DNA from: Symsagittifera roscoffensis
Lineage: Eukaryota > Xenacoelomorpha > Acoela > Convolutidae
NCBI RefSeq assembly: GCF_963678635.1
Contig: NC_087064.1
Location: 82,329,847 to 82,393,846 of the forward strand
Length of the DNA stretch: 64,000 nucleotides
Direction of reading: 5' to 3'
Of the stretch, positions 33,456 to 45,201 are shown piece by piece. Both the position numbers and the translations under genes were made by a program. The first letter of the stretch is position 1. The number at the start of each line of letters is the position of its first letter. The notes under the pieces are model-generated. The model was not told the origin of the DNA. It made no database searches and saw only the letters and a program-made list of their open reading frames with translations.

Positions 33456-36125
33456 CTAAAAAGAGAAACTGAAACATCGATAAAGATATTTTACCTTTCC
33501 TCATTAAACCTAATCAACGTTTCTGCTGTATTTGAGTTATATTATCCAAGCTAATTTCAATGCCAAATTCTAAGGAAACAGGACTTTGGTCAAAGATGCC
33601 CAAATTTCTTATTTAGATTTTAACGCCTATCCAGAACCGGGTCAAACCTTTTTGATCTAAAGCGGTTAGTGAATCAACAAATCTCTCCCAGAAGTCTTTG
33701 AACAGCGGTCTGTCAATCTTCTTCAAGCTGTCTTTCGTACTTGCATCCACACTCACGTACAACTGCGTCACTGGCACCAAATTTTTAATGGCATCTGGAA
33801 ACTGCGCATTCGTAACTAGAAACGTCGATATTTTACTTTCGTGAAGTAAACCTACGAGCGTGTTTATTTCCGGGTACATGATTGGCTCTCCTACTAGCGA
33901 CAGCGCACAGTGCTTGATCGTGAATGCTTCGTCAAATTTGGCGGGTAGTACGCCGGGAACTCCTTTGAACTGTTTAATCATGGAATAGTGGTTTTCCGTT
34001 GCCCCCTGAAGTATTAAATTCATTTTATATATTTCTTCACAGCGTTTTTGATAATCCACTATGAAAATAAAGTAGCGCAAGAATGGCTTCTGTAATCATC
34101 AGTACTCTTAAGAAAAGATTAAACCCTCATTTCACGACCTTAAGTTGTTCATAATAGGTTAAATATTTCCTCTGAAATGATATGTTCAGATTTATTCATA
34201 CTTTGATAAATATTCCTTTTAACAAACTTAATTTGTTGAGTGTTGAAAAAGTCAATAATACAACAGAAGCGCTGCTTGTGTAAAAACATCATAATGGATG
34301 AGGAAGTGGAACCTTGAAAATGAGCTGTGGACTGTCCATGGCCCACTTCCACTCAGTGCCCACTGGGTTGGTGTGGTGTCTCCAGCAGAACACACACTTG
34401 TTCGCACAGGCCAGAGAGGGAGTGGTCTCCATACACCTGTGGCTCTCTATTCCATAGAATGAGTGCTTGTAGCATCCTCCTCTTCCTCTCATCATGCTCT
34501 TGGTCCAGCGACACAGTTTCACTCCACTGTGGGACCCTAATCAACAAACGACTGAAACAATTGTGTGAGACTATCAGAACGAACGTCAAAATGAGGATCA
34601 CAAGAGTGAAATTGACAAAAATATATACTTTAAAATTTGCAGAAAAACATCACAGGAAAATAGTGGACAACATTCACAGCCAACGGTCTAGAAACCATAG
34701 GAAACTTGAAGAACGTATTTGGTCATTCAACATCACAACAACCATTTTTTATCTCACTTTTGCTTAAAACCAGAAATTTAGTGATCTCTGGCGAAAGATT
34801 TTCTCATTAAAATTTATAACTTACCGATCAACTTGTATCCCTGTTTCGTCAATGACTCCCTTATCATTGGCGTCAGCATCTCCTTAACTGGCTTATCCCC
34901 ATCCCCATCAGTCATCTCTTCCATTCTACTCTCCTCTCGTTTCTTAATCATATCGCCCATATCTTCTAAATCAAGAGACGCCTTTCCGTTTCTTTTCTCA
35001 GAGTGACTTTCGTCCTTCTCTTCGTCCGATGAGTCATACTCATCTCCAGATGCTTCAGTTCCATTTGCCAAAGTTTCTTCTTTCTCGCCTTAGTATAAAA
35101 ATGATAGATGATAAAACACACTATTTTTCCTCCAAGAAGCAGAAATCCTGATATTTGGAAAGTTTATTCAATTTATTTGCATCTATTTAAAAAAATGGAT
35201 TGCGTTTGACTGGCGTTTTTCCAAAGAATCCGTCTATCATACTTGTACCCACCCTCACCTTTACATGTACATGTTTTACATGCTCCACATCCGGATTGTC
35301 CGTTTTCGGCTCCAGATTCGACTGACGGTTTTTCAGTCTCCACTGAATCGATCCATACTCGAATCATTTCCACAAGTTTAATTTTCCAAACATCAAAAGC
35401 CTTCCCGATATCCTCCTGCCAATCGCCATACACAGGTTCAGTCAAGGGTTTCGCGCTCAATGTTTTTAAATTTGTAGAAACTGATTTGGCAAACGAGTTG
35501 AACATTTCCCCATATGCGCTGTCGCCGAGTCCAAAAAGCGCAAAGAGCATTCCGTGTAGCATCGACTGGCTAACTCGGAAATCGTTGGCGCTTTCAAACA
35601 ACCAATTCGAGAACCATTCTGCGGTCGGAGGAGCACGTGATTCCGTATCGTAAGAGGGAAGAACGAAGACCCACAGGGTTTTCTGAGAGGGAAGCCTGTT
35701 CAGAATATGAATTTCGGGGTCGAAATATTTCAGATTGACAAGTGAGAACGAAATACCTGCAAAAAAATTCTGCAAGGAAATTGCCAAGCGAAAAACACGA
35801 AACTTTTAAATTCGATAATCATACGTATTTAATTTAAATTTTCATCAAAATAAATATTTTTTTTCCATGGTTTTATTTGCTTCACTTTACCTTGAGTGAT
35901 AGCTTCCAAATACTTTTTCAGCTGGTTCGCAAATTTTTCCGAAGTTCCTTCCACGGTAGCATACATTATCATAATCTCCACATCTGTTACATCCTGTGAA
36001 TTCCCGTTTGCTACCTGGAACTCAATATTCCTATGATGCAGCGTGTGGTATAGAGCAGCTCCTGTGAGGAATGAAACACCGGCAGCCGTTACGACTGGAG
36101 CCACCACGTTCCAGTTCACCTTCAT
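32962..36125 (-). CDS. TYW1: TYW1, S-adenosylmethionine-dependent tRNA 4-demethylwyosine synthase
   Basis: TYW1 condenses N1-methylguanosine-37 of tRNA-Phe with pyruvate to form 4-demethylwyosine, the second step of wybutosine synthesis, using a radical-SAM [4Fe-4S] cluster. Exons in transcript order are 36125-35891, 35756-35259, 35088-34825, 34536-34313, 34005-33648 and 33455-32962. All introns are GT-AG and all phases agree, giving 690 residues (human about 730). An N-terminal hydrophobic segment (about residues 8-28) precedes a flavodoxin-like domain (about 45-200), an acidic linker, and the radical-SAM domain with CANKCVFC (Cys376, Cys380, Cys383). The C-terminus keeps EHEHSNCVLIAHRKFKPDG and ERGFDPNETRW. 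The start is the first ATG of an open frame with no earlier alternative. The gene is intact. Confidence 0.96.
33648..34005 (-). CDS. TYW1: TYW1 exon 5: radical-SAM barrel
   Basis: Residues 408-527. KHCALSLVGEPIMYPEINTL and LYVSVDASTKDSLKKIDRP are characteristic. The acceptor at ACTTCAG, not the upstream TTCATAG, gives KGATENHYSMIKQFKG, matching the family without an insertion. Confidence 0.94.
34313..34536 (-). CDS. TYW1: TYW1 exon 4: radical-SAM cluster motif
   Basis: Residues 333-407. It contains RGRGGCYKHSFYGIESHRC and then the C-x3-C-x2-C motif CANKCVFCWRHH that binds the [4Fe-4S] cluster. The acceptor is TTGATTAG and the donor AAG/gttcca, phase 0. Confidence 0.96.
34825..35088 (-). CDS. 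TYW1: TYW1 exon 3: acidic linker
   Basis: Residues 245-333. An acidic, Ser-rich stretch (GDEYDSSDEEKDESHSEK) links the two domains. LDLEDMGDMIKK and RESLTKQGYKLIG are typical of TYW1. The exon completes the codon split in exon 2. Confidence 0.93.
35259..35756 (-). CDS. TYW1: TYW1 exon 2: flavodoxin domain
   Basis: Residues 79-245. LWVFVLPSYDTESRAPPTAE and FALFGLGDSAYGEMFN are the FMN-binding loops. The exon ends in a Cys-rich stretch, CGACKTCTCKG. The acceptor is TTTTGCAG and the donor AAAG/gtgagg. Confidence 0.95.
35891..36125 (-). CDS. TYW1: TYW1 exon 1: N-terminal membrane segment and start of flavodoxin domain
   Basis: Residues 1-79. The hydrophobic VVTAAGVSFLTGAALY suggests membrane anchoring. 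IMIMYATVEGTSEKFANQL is the first flavodoxin strand and FMN-phosphate loop. The donor is CAAG/gtaaag, phase 1. Confidence 0.93.
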
Positions 36126-37236
36126 TGCTTATTTTCTCCTCTCACTTACCTCAGCAGCATTTTAGCAGCGATCAATTCCAAATTCTGAAGAGTAAAATGC
36201 AAACCTTCAGGAATTTTATCGCGCTTCCAAAAATTGCTATTTTTTTGCAGCTAAGCATAAATGTATTATAATTTTTAATGACAAACGGCAGTGTTTTTTT
36301 AACCGCACCTGTTTACTGTCACTTCAAACGCAAGCTGTGTCTACAAACGAAGGAAGCAAATCAACTGACGCTGGACTCGCACTTAAGATTATTTAAAACA
36401 ATTTGCTGAACATGAAAACTTTCATAAAAAATTTTTGTGGCCACAACCAAAAATTTTATTGCCAAAGCTATAAAATAAGCGAGCTCTGTTGCTGTGCTAG
36501 TAGCACAAAAATTTCTGGCATCATTCATTAAAAAAACTTATTTTTTAATCTTATTTTGTATCATTTTTAAGTGGTTTGATGTGTTTAACAAGTCGAAAGA
36601 TTAGATTGTTAGTTGTCTTCAAAAAATGAAAAAAAAAAGAAGATTATTGTTGGAAATGAAAAAAAAACTTTTTAAGGCAAAGGAAGCGCTAAAGGAAGCT
36701 TCAAAAAATTAGTTTAACAAGAAAAATTAAGTTTTGACGGCTGAAATAAAAGATTTTGCCTATCATAACTACTACTCGCTCGCTTTACTCGCTCAAAATT
36801 AGACTAAGAAATGAACTTTTCTGAACGATTTATCTCGAGTCAACATAAATAAAAAATTCGGTTTTTTAGGTCCTTCAAATAACGATTGAAAAAGCTTAAA
36901 CATGACAAATCACTCGAACTATTCAACGACTTTATGTAGTGCCTGATTTTGGGTTGAAAAAAAAGTGGACCAAAGAAAAAAAACACCTGAAGACAAAGTT
37001 CCTTCCGACTTTCTGTGGCCGAAACAACAATATAAAATGCAACCCTAAAACAGAGATTTGTGCCATGCTAAAACATTTTATACATTCTAATTTAATTAAA
37101 TTGCAATAAAACAATCAAAAATTAAGTACTGCAAAAAAAAACATTCTCCCAGATAAGTTTAAGCAAAACCATGTCAATTGCCTAGCCTCTTCAAAGCAAT
37201 GTTCACTACCCGGTAATAAAAGAATCAAACCTAAAC

Positions 37237-37800
37237 ACAGAGACGAAGCCGAGCTTCGCACCAATTGCGATACAACACCAGAAAATGAAAAAAAAATGAA
37301 AATGCGAAAAGAGTCGGAAAAAAAATGAAAATGCGTTTATTTCAAAACTAGCCTTAATCATTTTGATAGATCTAGTTTTTTCGACATTTTCGCTTTTTTT
37401 GCTGACTAAGCGACTGTCTTTAGATATATCAAAATGATTAAGGCTAGTTTTGAAATAAACGCAAAGGCAATAGAATCTGAAAATAATTCTCAAAACACAC
37501 AAGCAAAAATCTTTATTTGCTCGTCATATGAAACAATATGAGGCCACTAAGCCGATATAGTAAAGGTCGAAACTTATTAAGCCGAAAATGGAATATAAAA
37601 AACTAAAACCGAAAAATTCATAAAAAGCTGTAAGGTCCCCTTCAGCCTCAAAACACCGGCACACGCACCTACAAACTTTTTTCTTTTGTCGAAAGACGCA
37701 ATATAAAGCAGTTCAGCCAATTTAATATAGGTCGCAACCTACCTATCAAGCGGAAGAAAGGAAAAGAAACCCAACAAAAACTTGTTGTCATGAAAATCTA
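37237..37800 (+). repeat. Composite dispersed repeat A, near full-length copy
   Basis: The hairpin box (ACGAAGCCGAGCTTCG at 37242) is followed by CACACGCACCTACAAAC, GTCGAAAGACGCAATA, and GAGGCCACTAAGCCGATATA with TATTAAGCCGAAAA. The last pair lies before the CACCTACAAAC box in this copy, so there may be a second, nested or tandem unit. Confidence 0.55.
37333..37462. repeat. Perfect 36-bp inverted repeat with 58-nt loop
   Basis: 37333-37368 (starting GCGTTTATTTCAAAACTAGC) is the exact complement of 37427-37462 (ending GTTTTGAAATAAACGC). Perfect arms in otherwise diverged sequence suggest a recent inversion-duplication or a small foldback element. Confidence 0.85.
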
Positions 37801-38249
37801 TAACTTCTATTTTAAAACTGTGATCTAAAGCATTTTGTGCAATCTAGAGAGGCGCATAAAAACTATGTTGCTTTTGATACAACTCAAAACTAGGACTTTA
37901 AATCGATAAAAATAAGCGGAAATCATTTGGACAGAAGAACGTTTTTTAATCGAAAAAAAAAGAAAATACACGAAATCAAGGCCAGTAACGTTACAAACAG
38001 CAGGAAAAACCAAAATACTAAAAACAACTATTATTTATCTATCAGTGGTTTCTTTTTCATAAAAATGCCATATCACAAAATCAAAATAAATTGAGCAGAT
38101 AAAATCAAAGGGCAAATTCGTTACCCTATATTATACAGTTGAAAGGACCCAGAGAAAACCCCAACATTAGGGTTGAGAACTTAAAGATCGATTAAAATAT
38201 ACATGTAAAATACACCAAATCTCGGTAAGCAAAAAGTTTTATTCAGTCA

Positions 38250-39060
38250 TATTTTGCATGTTGTAAACAGATTTGCAACGCCAATGTGTAACTGACATTC
38301 TAAGGCAAGAATTGCAGCCCCTGAGTGCATTCTGACAGCAAACCACCATAGGATTGAGAATTTTTTGGAAAAAAAATGAATCTTAAAAAAACGCCGTATC
38401 ACGAAAATCGAAAAGATTTGAGCCGTCAAATCTGGACGCCAGCTTTGCAACTCCTGAGTTCATCCTTAGAGCACCACATTATAGTGTTTAGAAATTTAAG
38501 TTCGCGTTTTTGTATCTAAGTTTTTAGAACCAAATTGAAAAAAAGAAAAGTTTAGAACCAAATTGAAAAAATCCTAAGAAACTTTATATCTCGAAAACCA
38601 AAAAGAATTGAGCAGTCATACTTGGAAGCCATATTTCCAAATCCTGAGGAAACTCTGACAGCTCCTCATTATAGGGTTGAGAATTTCAAGTCCACTGTTT
38701 TGTATCGAAGTTTTTAGAACCAAACTGAAAATTAAAAAAAAATGTCATATTTCGAAAACCAAAAAAAGTTTGAGTAGTCATACTTGGACGCGAGATTTCC
38801 GACTCCTGAGTTCACCCTTACAACATACCTTTATAGTATTGAAAAATTCAAGGTTGTGTTTTTGCTTATAAGTTTTTAGAACCAAATTGAAAAAATCATA
38901 AGCGTTTAGAACAAAAATGAAAAAATCATAAGAAACGTCCTCTCATTATAAACGCCATATCTCCAAAACTAAAAAGATTTGAGCAGTCACACTTGGACGC
39001 CAAATTTGCAAATCCTGAGCGTACCCTGACAGCACCCCACTATAGGGTTGAGAAATTTTT
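38250..39060 (+). repeat. Degenerate tandem array, about 160-210 bp units
   Basis: The phrase GAGCAGTCATACTTGGA and variants recur near 38420, 38610, 38772 and 38981. Each is preceded by a 'CGAAAACCAAAAAG' type run and followed by 'CAAATCCTGAG' and 'ATAGGGTTGAGAA'. Units are diverged and of unequal length. Confidence 0.65.
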
Positions 39061-40116
39061 ATTTAGTTACAAAAATTGGATATTTTGACGTTGCGAAAAT
39101 AAAAACATGTAGATTTAGAGCATTAGCGTTCCAACATATTTTTAAACGTCGACTTGAGTAAGAGTTTCAACCATTGCAAGGTTTTAGCCTGTTAACAGAC
39201 CAACATAGCGACCTCTTAAACATGTCCGAGTGAAAATTCTTGAGCAAAACAATTTACGATATAGCTTAAAACTTGCAAAAATTGTTTCAATAAACATGCA
39301 AAATAATACAAAGAAAAAGGCTGAACACGTCAACACAGGGAGAACTTCTTAAACATTTGACAAGTGGACCGCCAATTAAATAAGGTATAGATCGGATGAA
39401 AGCAAGATGACAATCAGAAAATAGCCAACAGCACTTTGAAGAAGGTTACAATTGAATCAGTCAGTTGAAAATCGAAAAAAAACATACATATTTTTTGAGT
39501 TAAAGTTTTTCCGAGAGTTCCCAGAGCGTTTGACTAGGGGATTTAAAAATTGGTGGTGACAAAGTCTTATCGATATCAAAAGTACTGCCGGGCATTTAAT
39601 TTAAAAAATAAATAAGCCGACAGACATAAAGCCGACGCCCGATTAGCTGAAAATTAGCCAAAAAATCATATTGGAAAAAAGCATGTAACACCAACATAGC
39701 ATCCACGATAGTTATATTAATAGTGCGCAAAGTGGACTTCAGAACTTGGAAACTAAACTGACAGAGTTTAATAAGAAAAAAGAATTTTCATGAAACTGAG
39801 CAGTGATTCTCAAGAAACTCATAAGTGATTCAATTGATTTTGTTAACTATTTGTTAACCCAAAAAAGTCTTTATTCCGATTTGATAACGCCAGATAATCG
39901 AAACTGTAATTATAAGGGCTTTACCAACTATATTTCGACTCTTCTAACTTCGAGAGCAAACTAAACAGTCGAAGTATAGGCCGACCGAAATAATTGCGTA
40001 TATAAGCCAGCCGAAAATTTACATCATGAATTAATTTGCGGTACTAGTTTACTTGTTTGGTCCCGTGAAAAAATTAGTTTTGATGATTGGTCCCGCCTAT
40101 TTTCTAAAAAGAAGAG

Positions 40117-40187
40117 CCGGCACGGAATTTGAACCTACGCCTTGGGGTTGGTAACAGGGTTCGTACCCTTTAGACTAACTAGGCACG
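40117..40187 (-). repeat. tRNA-derived fragment with A and B boxes
   Basis: On the minus strand the A-box TAGTCTAAAGG and the B-box GGTTCAAATTCC are correctly spaced. The acceptor arms (GTGCCTA start, CCGTGCC end) do not pair and the T-stem is mismatched, so it is a tRNA pseudogene or SINE head. Confidence 0.5.
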
Positions 40188-40479
40188 TTTCGTTAATATA
40201 GAGAAATAAAAATGCCTTCTGTTAGAATCAGCCACATACTCTAACCTCGGTTTTATAAAGGGACCATGGCATTTTTTAGGGACCAAACAAGTAAGCTAGT
40301 ACCGACTTTGCTATGAATGAATTTGCTTAAATTTCGTAACTGTTACATAATTGTTACATAAATATTATATAACATTCACGTATTTTCGGCTGGTTGATAT
40401 ACCACCACTTACTTCATGATTACTAGCAAGCCCACCTCCAATAATCAATTAGCACGCAAAAAATTAGATGTCTTTCTGA

Positions 40480-41170
40480 TCAAGCTATCCAAGCAATGAA
40501 ACTTTGAACAATTTCAAGTTGCGCCATATCGTAAATCGGTTTAAGAAACTTGAGCCATATCGTAAAAGGTTTCATTGAACAAATCAGTTCCAAAAAAATG
40601 GAGTTTTTCTAAACAAGCTATTCAAGCTATGAAATTCTGAATGTTTCAAAATATTTCATGAAGCAAATCGGATGGCGAAACTTAAGGTTATTCTATGGAA
40701 GCTATTCAAGCGATGAAACATTGAAATTTTTCAAGTTGTTTCATAGAGCGATTCCATTCGCAATGAAAGTTAAAGTTTTTCTAAGCAAGCTGTTAAAGCT
40801 GTGAAACTTTTAAAAATTTCAAATTATTTCAAATGTCAAATCTGTTTGCGATCAGCTTGCTTACAAATTGTTTGCTAAAAATTGCTCTAAGCTTCTCGCA
40901 AAACGATTCGTCTATGAGATATCTTGAATTATAGCAACGTTTTTCTGAGCATGCTAATCATGCGATGAAACTTTGAAATATGTCAGGTTGTTTCATAGAG
41001 GAATTCGTCTGGCAAAAACTTTCAAATTTTCTAAGCAAGCTATTGAGGCAAGGAAGCTTCGAATTATCTCAATTTTTCACAGAGCAAAACTTTGTTTTTC
41101 TAAGCAAGCTGTGCAACCAATGAAACTTTGAAATATTTCAAAACATTTCATAGCGCAAATTGGTTTGCAA
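40480..41170 (+). repeat. Degenerate minisatellite, about 85-bp units
   Basis: Variants of CAAGCTATTCAAGCGATGAA followed by 'TTTGAAATATTTCAAGTTGTTTCATAGAGC' (split here as a description) recur near 40483, 40614, 40698, 40785, 40948, 41034 and 41105. Most spacings are near 85 bp or about twice that. The array is old and diverged. Confidence 0.7.
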
Positions 41171-42261
41171 ACAGCTAGTTTTGTCTAGCAAGGATGTTGC
41201 TGTTTTTAGTTGGTTCTTTCAGAATGAAATCATTCTGTAAAGGCAAAATTTCGGCAAAATGGACAGGCATTGTCTAGCCGTGACAATGAATTGAGTTCAT
41301 TTTGTCTAAAGAATTGAATTCTTGTCAAAAAAATTCTAGAATATTCCAGACTTAGAAAGTTTGAAAGTTCTAGAACATTCTTGGCCTTCTCTTAAACGCT
41401 AAGCATGAAGAATTATTTAAACGTCGCATTCGACAAAACTAAACATTGCGCTTAGTTAAACATTGCGTACATAGCGCATTCCGACTTTCATTGAATATAA
41501 AAGATTTGTCGTACATTATCTTGCAGGGAAAGTTTACAAAAACAAACCGGCGCATACAAAATTCCTTTCCTCTTCATGAGCAAGAATAACCAGTTGATGT
41601 GCAAGTGGCACCAATATATCGACCAGACTTCGATGCAATTAATGCGACGGTGACTGAGGGCAAAATTGTCCAGTCATTTTTGGGGAGGTTTGTGCTGGCT
41701 CAAGCGTTCAATTCAACGTCTTAAATTTCGAGAAAATGCATCACTATGAAGCTGAAAAATATCATTCCACTGACAAGTAAAATCTAATAAGGATGGAATA
41801 AAACTTAACCTCAAAATAGTTAAGCTAGAAAAATTACTGGTTGGAAATATAGTAGCTTATCGGCAAACATTCAGTCACCATTTAATCAAATTCAACAACT
41901 TAAATTTCATGCTCTGCAATTGTTGAAAACGAGATAAATAAACCTGATTTTTTTTAGCTTGAAATCAATTGAAAAAGCTTGTGGCTTGAATTATAAATTC
42001 TTCACTGCTGCTTTGTGGTCAATCTTTGAGACAATTTCGGGAGCTCGCAGTTTCTCGGTCAAACTTGGGTTGAAAAATTTCGTCGCACCCGCGTAAGCAC
42101 GATTAACTCAGCCACTCAAACTTAAAAGAAATAAATTTACAAAATTTTATTAGCGGAATTCGGTGGATAGAACAATTTAGCTGAAACATCAAATGTTTGA
42201 AGTATTGACAAACGTCTTTAGCATGAGTATAAAATTTGATTTGTAATAATTTGTGATTAAA

Positions 42262-42540
42262 TTAAAATTTTGTGACTACATCTAAACTAATTTTAGTACT
42301 ACTCGGTCTTCCTAAATCATAACCAATATCGTCGCTATCTTTTTCGTCCGAAGCGTCGACAAGCTTATGAACCGGGTATGGAGCTGTTAATCGCGCAGAG
42401 AATTTTCGGAAATTATATTCGTCTAGTGGCTTCAAATCGCCATTTTCGGCTCCTTGCTCTCTGATTGCCAGCGCTCGGTTCTTTCTGTTATTGGCGGGCG
42501 AGGGAGTGATGGGGTCGTATTCTCCGTCGGAATCTTCACC
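42262..42540 (-). CDS. MTMR10/12: MTMR10/12-like exon 3: C-terminal tail
   Basis: Residues 732-823. The exon reads GEDSDGEYDPITPSPANNRK, then an acidic and polar tail ending VVTKF and TAA. It is supported by the phase match to exon 2, an acceptor (TTTTAAAG) and a 92-codon open frame. No domain is recognised. Confidence 0.75.
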   Translation of the reverse strand, partial: GEDSDGEYDPITPSPANNRKNRALAIREQGAENGDLKPLDEYNFRKFSARLTAPYPVHKLVDASDEKDSDDIGYDLGRPSSTKISLDVVTKF

Positions 42541-45201
42541 CTTTAAAACAAACCAAATTTGTAAACTCTTCTACAATAAATGCAAAAAATTGCTACTAAA
42601 AATAGCAAGAGAAACTCTGTCGCAAACTCAGCCCTAGGATTGCAGAGAGAGGTAACTTTACTTCGTTTTTTTCTTTTCTTTTCTCTTTACAATTAAAAAA
42701 AATAGCGCAATTCACGTTCCAAGAATTGAAAAACTTACAATAAATGACAGATCGTCGTTACTTGACGTCATTTTAACGAACGTCTGCTTGCCTCCCTGCA
42801 TAAACCCGAACGACATACTTCTACTTGACTGTCTTTCAAACTTGTAAGCATTATGCGAACTGCCATAACTGTCTTCAAGGCCGTCAGAAGAGTCAACAGG
42901 CCAATGTCTGCCTACATTATCTATGAATCTATTTACACATCGGTAATTTTCGGCCGCCGCGTCGATCACTTTGATCCTCTGGACTACATTCGGAGCGGGG
43001 ATCCAAAACTGATTACACCTCATGAGTGTCGATTCCCGCTTTTCATTTTCTACAACTTGTACCGTCGAACAATCACTGTGATGTTGAAAGAACAAATCAT
43101 CCCACACTTCTATGTTAGGTATCCGATAGAGTTCACTTTCTAAAGGTAAATGGGGAATTTTACCGGTTGTTGTCAAGCAAAATCCGTATAAAGGATTCTT
43201 AAACGCCTCCGCATCATATTTTTCAAAGAAGTTTTCAATCCACAGCCACAAATTAGACGCTGCCTCGAACTTGGTAGATGATCTGGGATCCATGAAGTTG
43301 GTAAACGCTCCAGTCAGGAGTAGATTCCATATTTGGCACAGGAAAACTGAGGTAAATTCAAATTCAGTGGGATACAGGTGGGTCAACTGGAACACGCAGT
43401 CTAGAAAGAGCAGAAAAATTGGAGGTTTAGTTCGCTTGTACAACGAGGTCTCTTCAGTTGGACGCGCCGAAATCACTGATGCTCTATTCATGAAGAAATC
43501 TTTGACTCGTTTTCCATTCAGACTGCCTTCCGTGTTCTTTTCCAGGAATTTCTTCTACAAAAAAAAACAGTTAAAATATTCAATTTAACTCTTTGTAGCC
43601 TAGGAAAAAATATCCTGTTTTGTACTGAGAAGTCAGTTAATTGAGAATGAAGATTTATATCTACCAATTATGTCGCAACAATATACCAAATATGGCAGCA
43701 TGAAAAAGTTGGCACCCTAACATTGATTTTTTAGAGTAATTAACTTTAAAGACTAGAATTTTAATTAAACTTCCACCAGATAACATATGTAATCATTGAG
43801 CATAGCGGTTGGAGAAAAACTAACCAAGAATTTTGGTTTCGCATCCGTGAACTTGGGCAGCTGCGCTTTAAAATCAAACCCATCTGCAATCCACTCTTTC
43901 TGAATCAATTCAATGAAGCCCTTTCTGGTCCTGCATTGAGGCAGCAACATAATTTGAGCCAGCGATGATACCAAAATTAGAGTATCCTGTCCATTTCTTA
44001 GACTATCAGTGACTAAAAGTAAGGTTTCCATTGATGTTATCACCGAAGAACCAACAATAGCAGCCGACCTCAAACTTTCGCTCACAGCCAGAAGCCAACC
44101 CGATTGATCGAAAACGGTTCTGAATTGCTTAATCGATAGCTTAGCGAACTTGCGCGTGCGTCCCGTCCGGAAATTAACATACTCTGATATCAATTCATAT
44201 GAATATGAAAGATTTGAAGGATCGAAGAACATGTATTGACCAATATCGATAAATCTGTGCAGATTGTTGGACTCTTTTGCGTTGGAAGGTAGCAGCAGTT
44301 TTTTGGAAATATTCGAATTTGCCAGATTGTTTGGACAGTACCTGAAAATATACCTAGTGGTGCTATTCGAGCTGTAATGGAATGAAAATCGAGGAAAATG
44401 TTCCTTTTCTCTGTCAGATAAATTGCTGCTGAAATCTCTATTTATTTGCTTGAAGATACAGAAGCCAACAAAAGCTCCGAAGGTGTAAAAATTAGTAGCC
44501 GATTGAGATAGATCAATATGTTGAGATAGGTAGATATCCCAGTCTCCTAAAGATTCGAACCTATTAATATTTGATTCTTCAGATTCGAAATAACCGCACG
44601 AGTAAGATTCTGAGGCAGTGAACAAGTAGTTGAATTTTGATTCTGATCTTAACAGATCCGCAAAGTTGTTCAAAAACTCGGCAAATGGCTCCTTTTTATC
44701 GAAAACTATACATATGGAGTTGAAGTCTGTACACTCGATTTGCATGTAGAAAAACTCCATAGTTGGGCTATTGTAAGAACTCGGAAAGGGAAGCCATACA
44801 AGACTCAGCTTCTTTTGCATTTCCTTCGTAGGTGTTACAGTTCGCTCCATTTCTGATTGGTCATCTTCTGGAATCGCAGCTGCAGACGCGTCTTGTTTTA
44901 CAAGGTACACTCTGCGCACTTGTGGCAAAAGTATGTCCACTCGCGGGTCATAAAAATTCGCCGAATCCTCACTGCATGGTATGATTTCACCAAATGTATC
45001 TAAACTCAGAAATGAGAGTCTGAATTTTGTGAGTACCAAGTATCCACATAATATCACGCCTTGGGTTGTAATGGTACACTTGGCACAGCATAGGACGCCC
45101 TCGTTTGACGGAAATCCACCTCGGCTTGCTTTGAAGAAAGCCAAGTATTTGTTTCTGTTGTTCAAGTTACAGTAGAACGTCGACTTCGATTTTTGAGACA
45201 T
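42262..45201 (-). CDS. MTMR10/12: Myotubularin-related pseudophosphatase, MTMR10/MTMR12 type
   Basis: Myotubularins act on PI3P and PI(3,5)P2. The MTMR10/11/12 branch has lost catalysis and serves as an adaptor for active members. Exons in transcript order are 45201-43825, 43554-42739 and 42540-42262. All are in phase 0 and give 823 residues (MTMR10 about 777, MTMR12 about 747). An N-terminal PH-GRAM domain leads into the phosphatase-like domain. Where active enzymes have Cys-x5-Arg, this protein has TDSLRNGQDT (about 398-407), with neither Cys nor Arg, so it is inactive. SSLAQIMLLPQCRTRKGF, ELIQKEWIADGF and IFLLFLDCVFQLTHLYPTEF are branch-typical. The first ATG after an in-frame TTG/CTG run is used. 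MTMR10 and MTMR12 cannot be separated here. Confidence 0.9.
42739..43554 (-). CDS. MTMR10/12: MTMR10/12-like exon 2: end of the phosphatase-like domain
   Basis: Residues 460-731. The acceptor TTTTTTGTAG is followed by KKFLEKNTEGSLNGK and then PPIFLLFLDCVFQLTHLY. A Ser-rich stretch (DSSDGLEDSYGSSHNAY) follows. The donor is ATT/gtaagt, phase 0. Confidence 0.88.
43825..45201 (-). CDS. MTMR10/12: MTMR10/12-like exon 1: PH-GRAM and most of the phosphatase-like domain
   Basis: Residues 1-459 in a single large exon. GVLCCAKCTITTQGVILCGY and VLTKFRLSFL mark the GRAM region. The dead catalytic segment lies near the end. The donor TTG/gttagt (phase 0) ends the exon before the open frame drifts into intron sequence. 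Confidence 0.9.

Larger units (their letters stand above)
36126..42261. other. Intergenic region upstream of TYW1 and downstream of the MTMR gene
   Basis: No gene is supported. It carries a composite repeat A copy (37237-37800) with a 36-bp inverted repeat inside, degenerate tandem arrays at 38250-39060 and 40480-41170, and a tRNA-like fragment (40117-40187). The TYW1 promoter should lie just above 36125, but I see no TATA box that I would defend. Confidence 0.6.

Noticed and set aside
34327-34767. 146-residue plus-strand open frame
   Set aside because: It is the antisense shadow of TYW1 exon 4 and the adjoining intron.
40117-40187. A functional tRNA gene
   Set aside because: A and B boxes are present, but the acceptor stem does not pair and the T-stem is mismatched.
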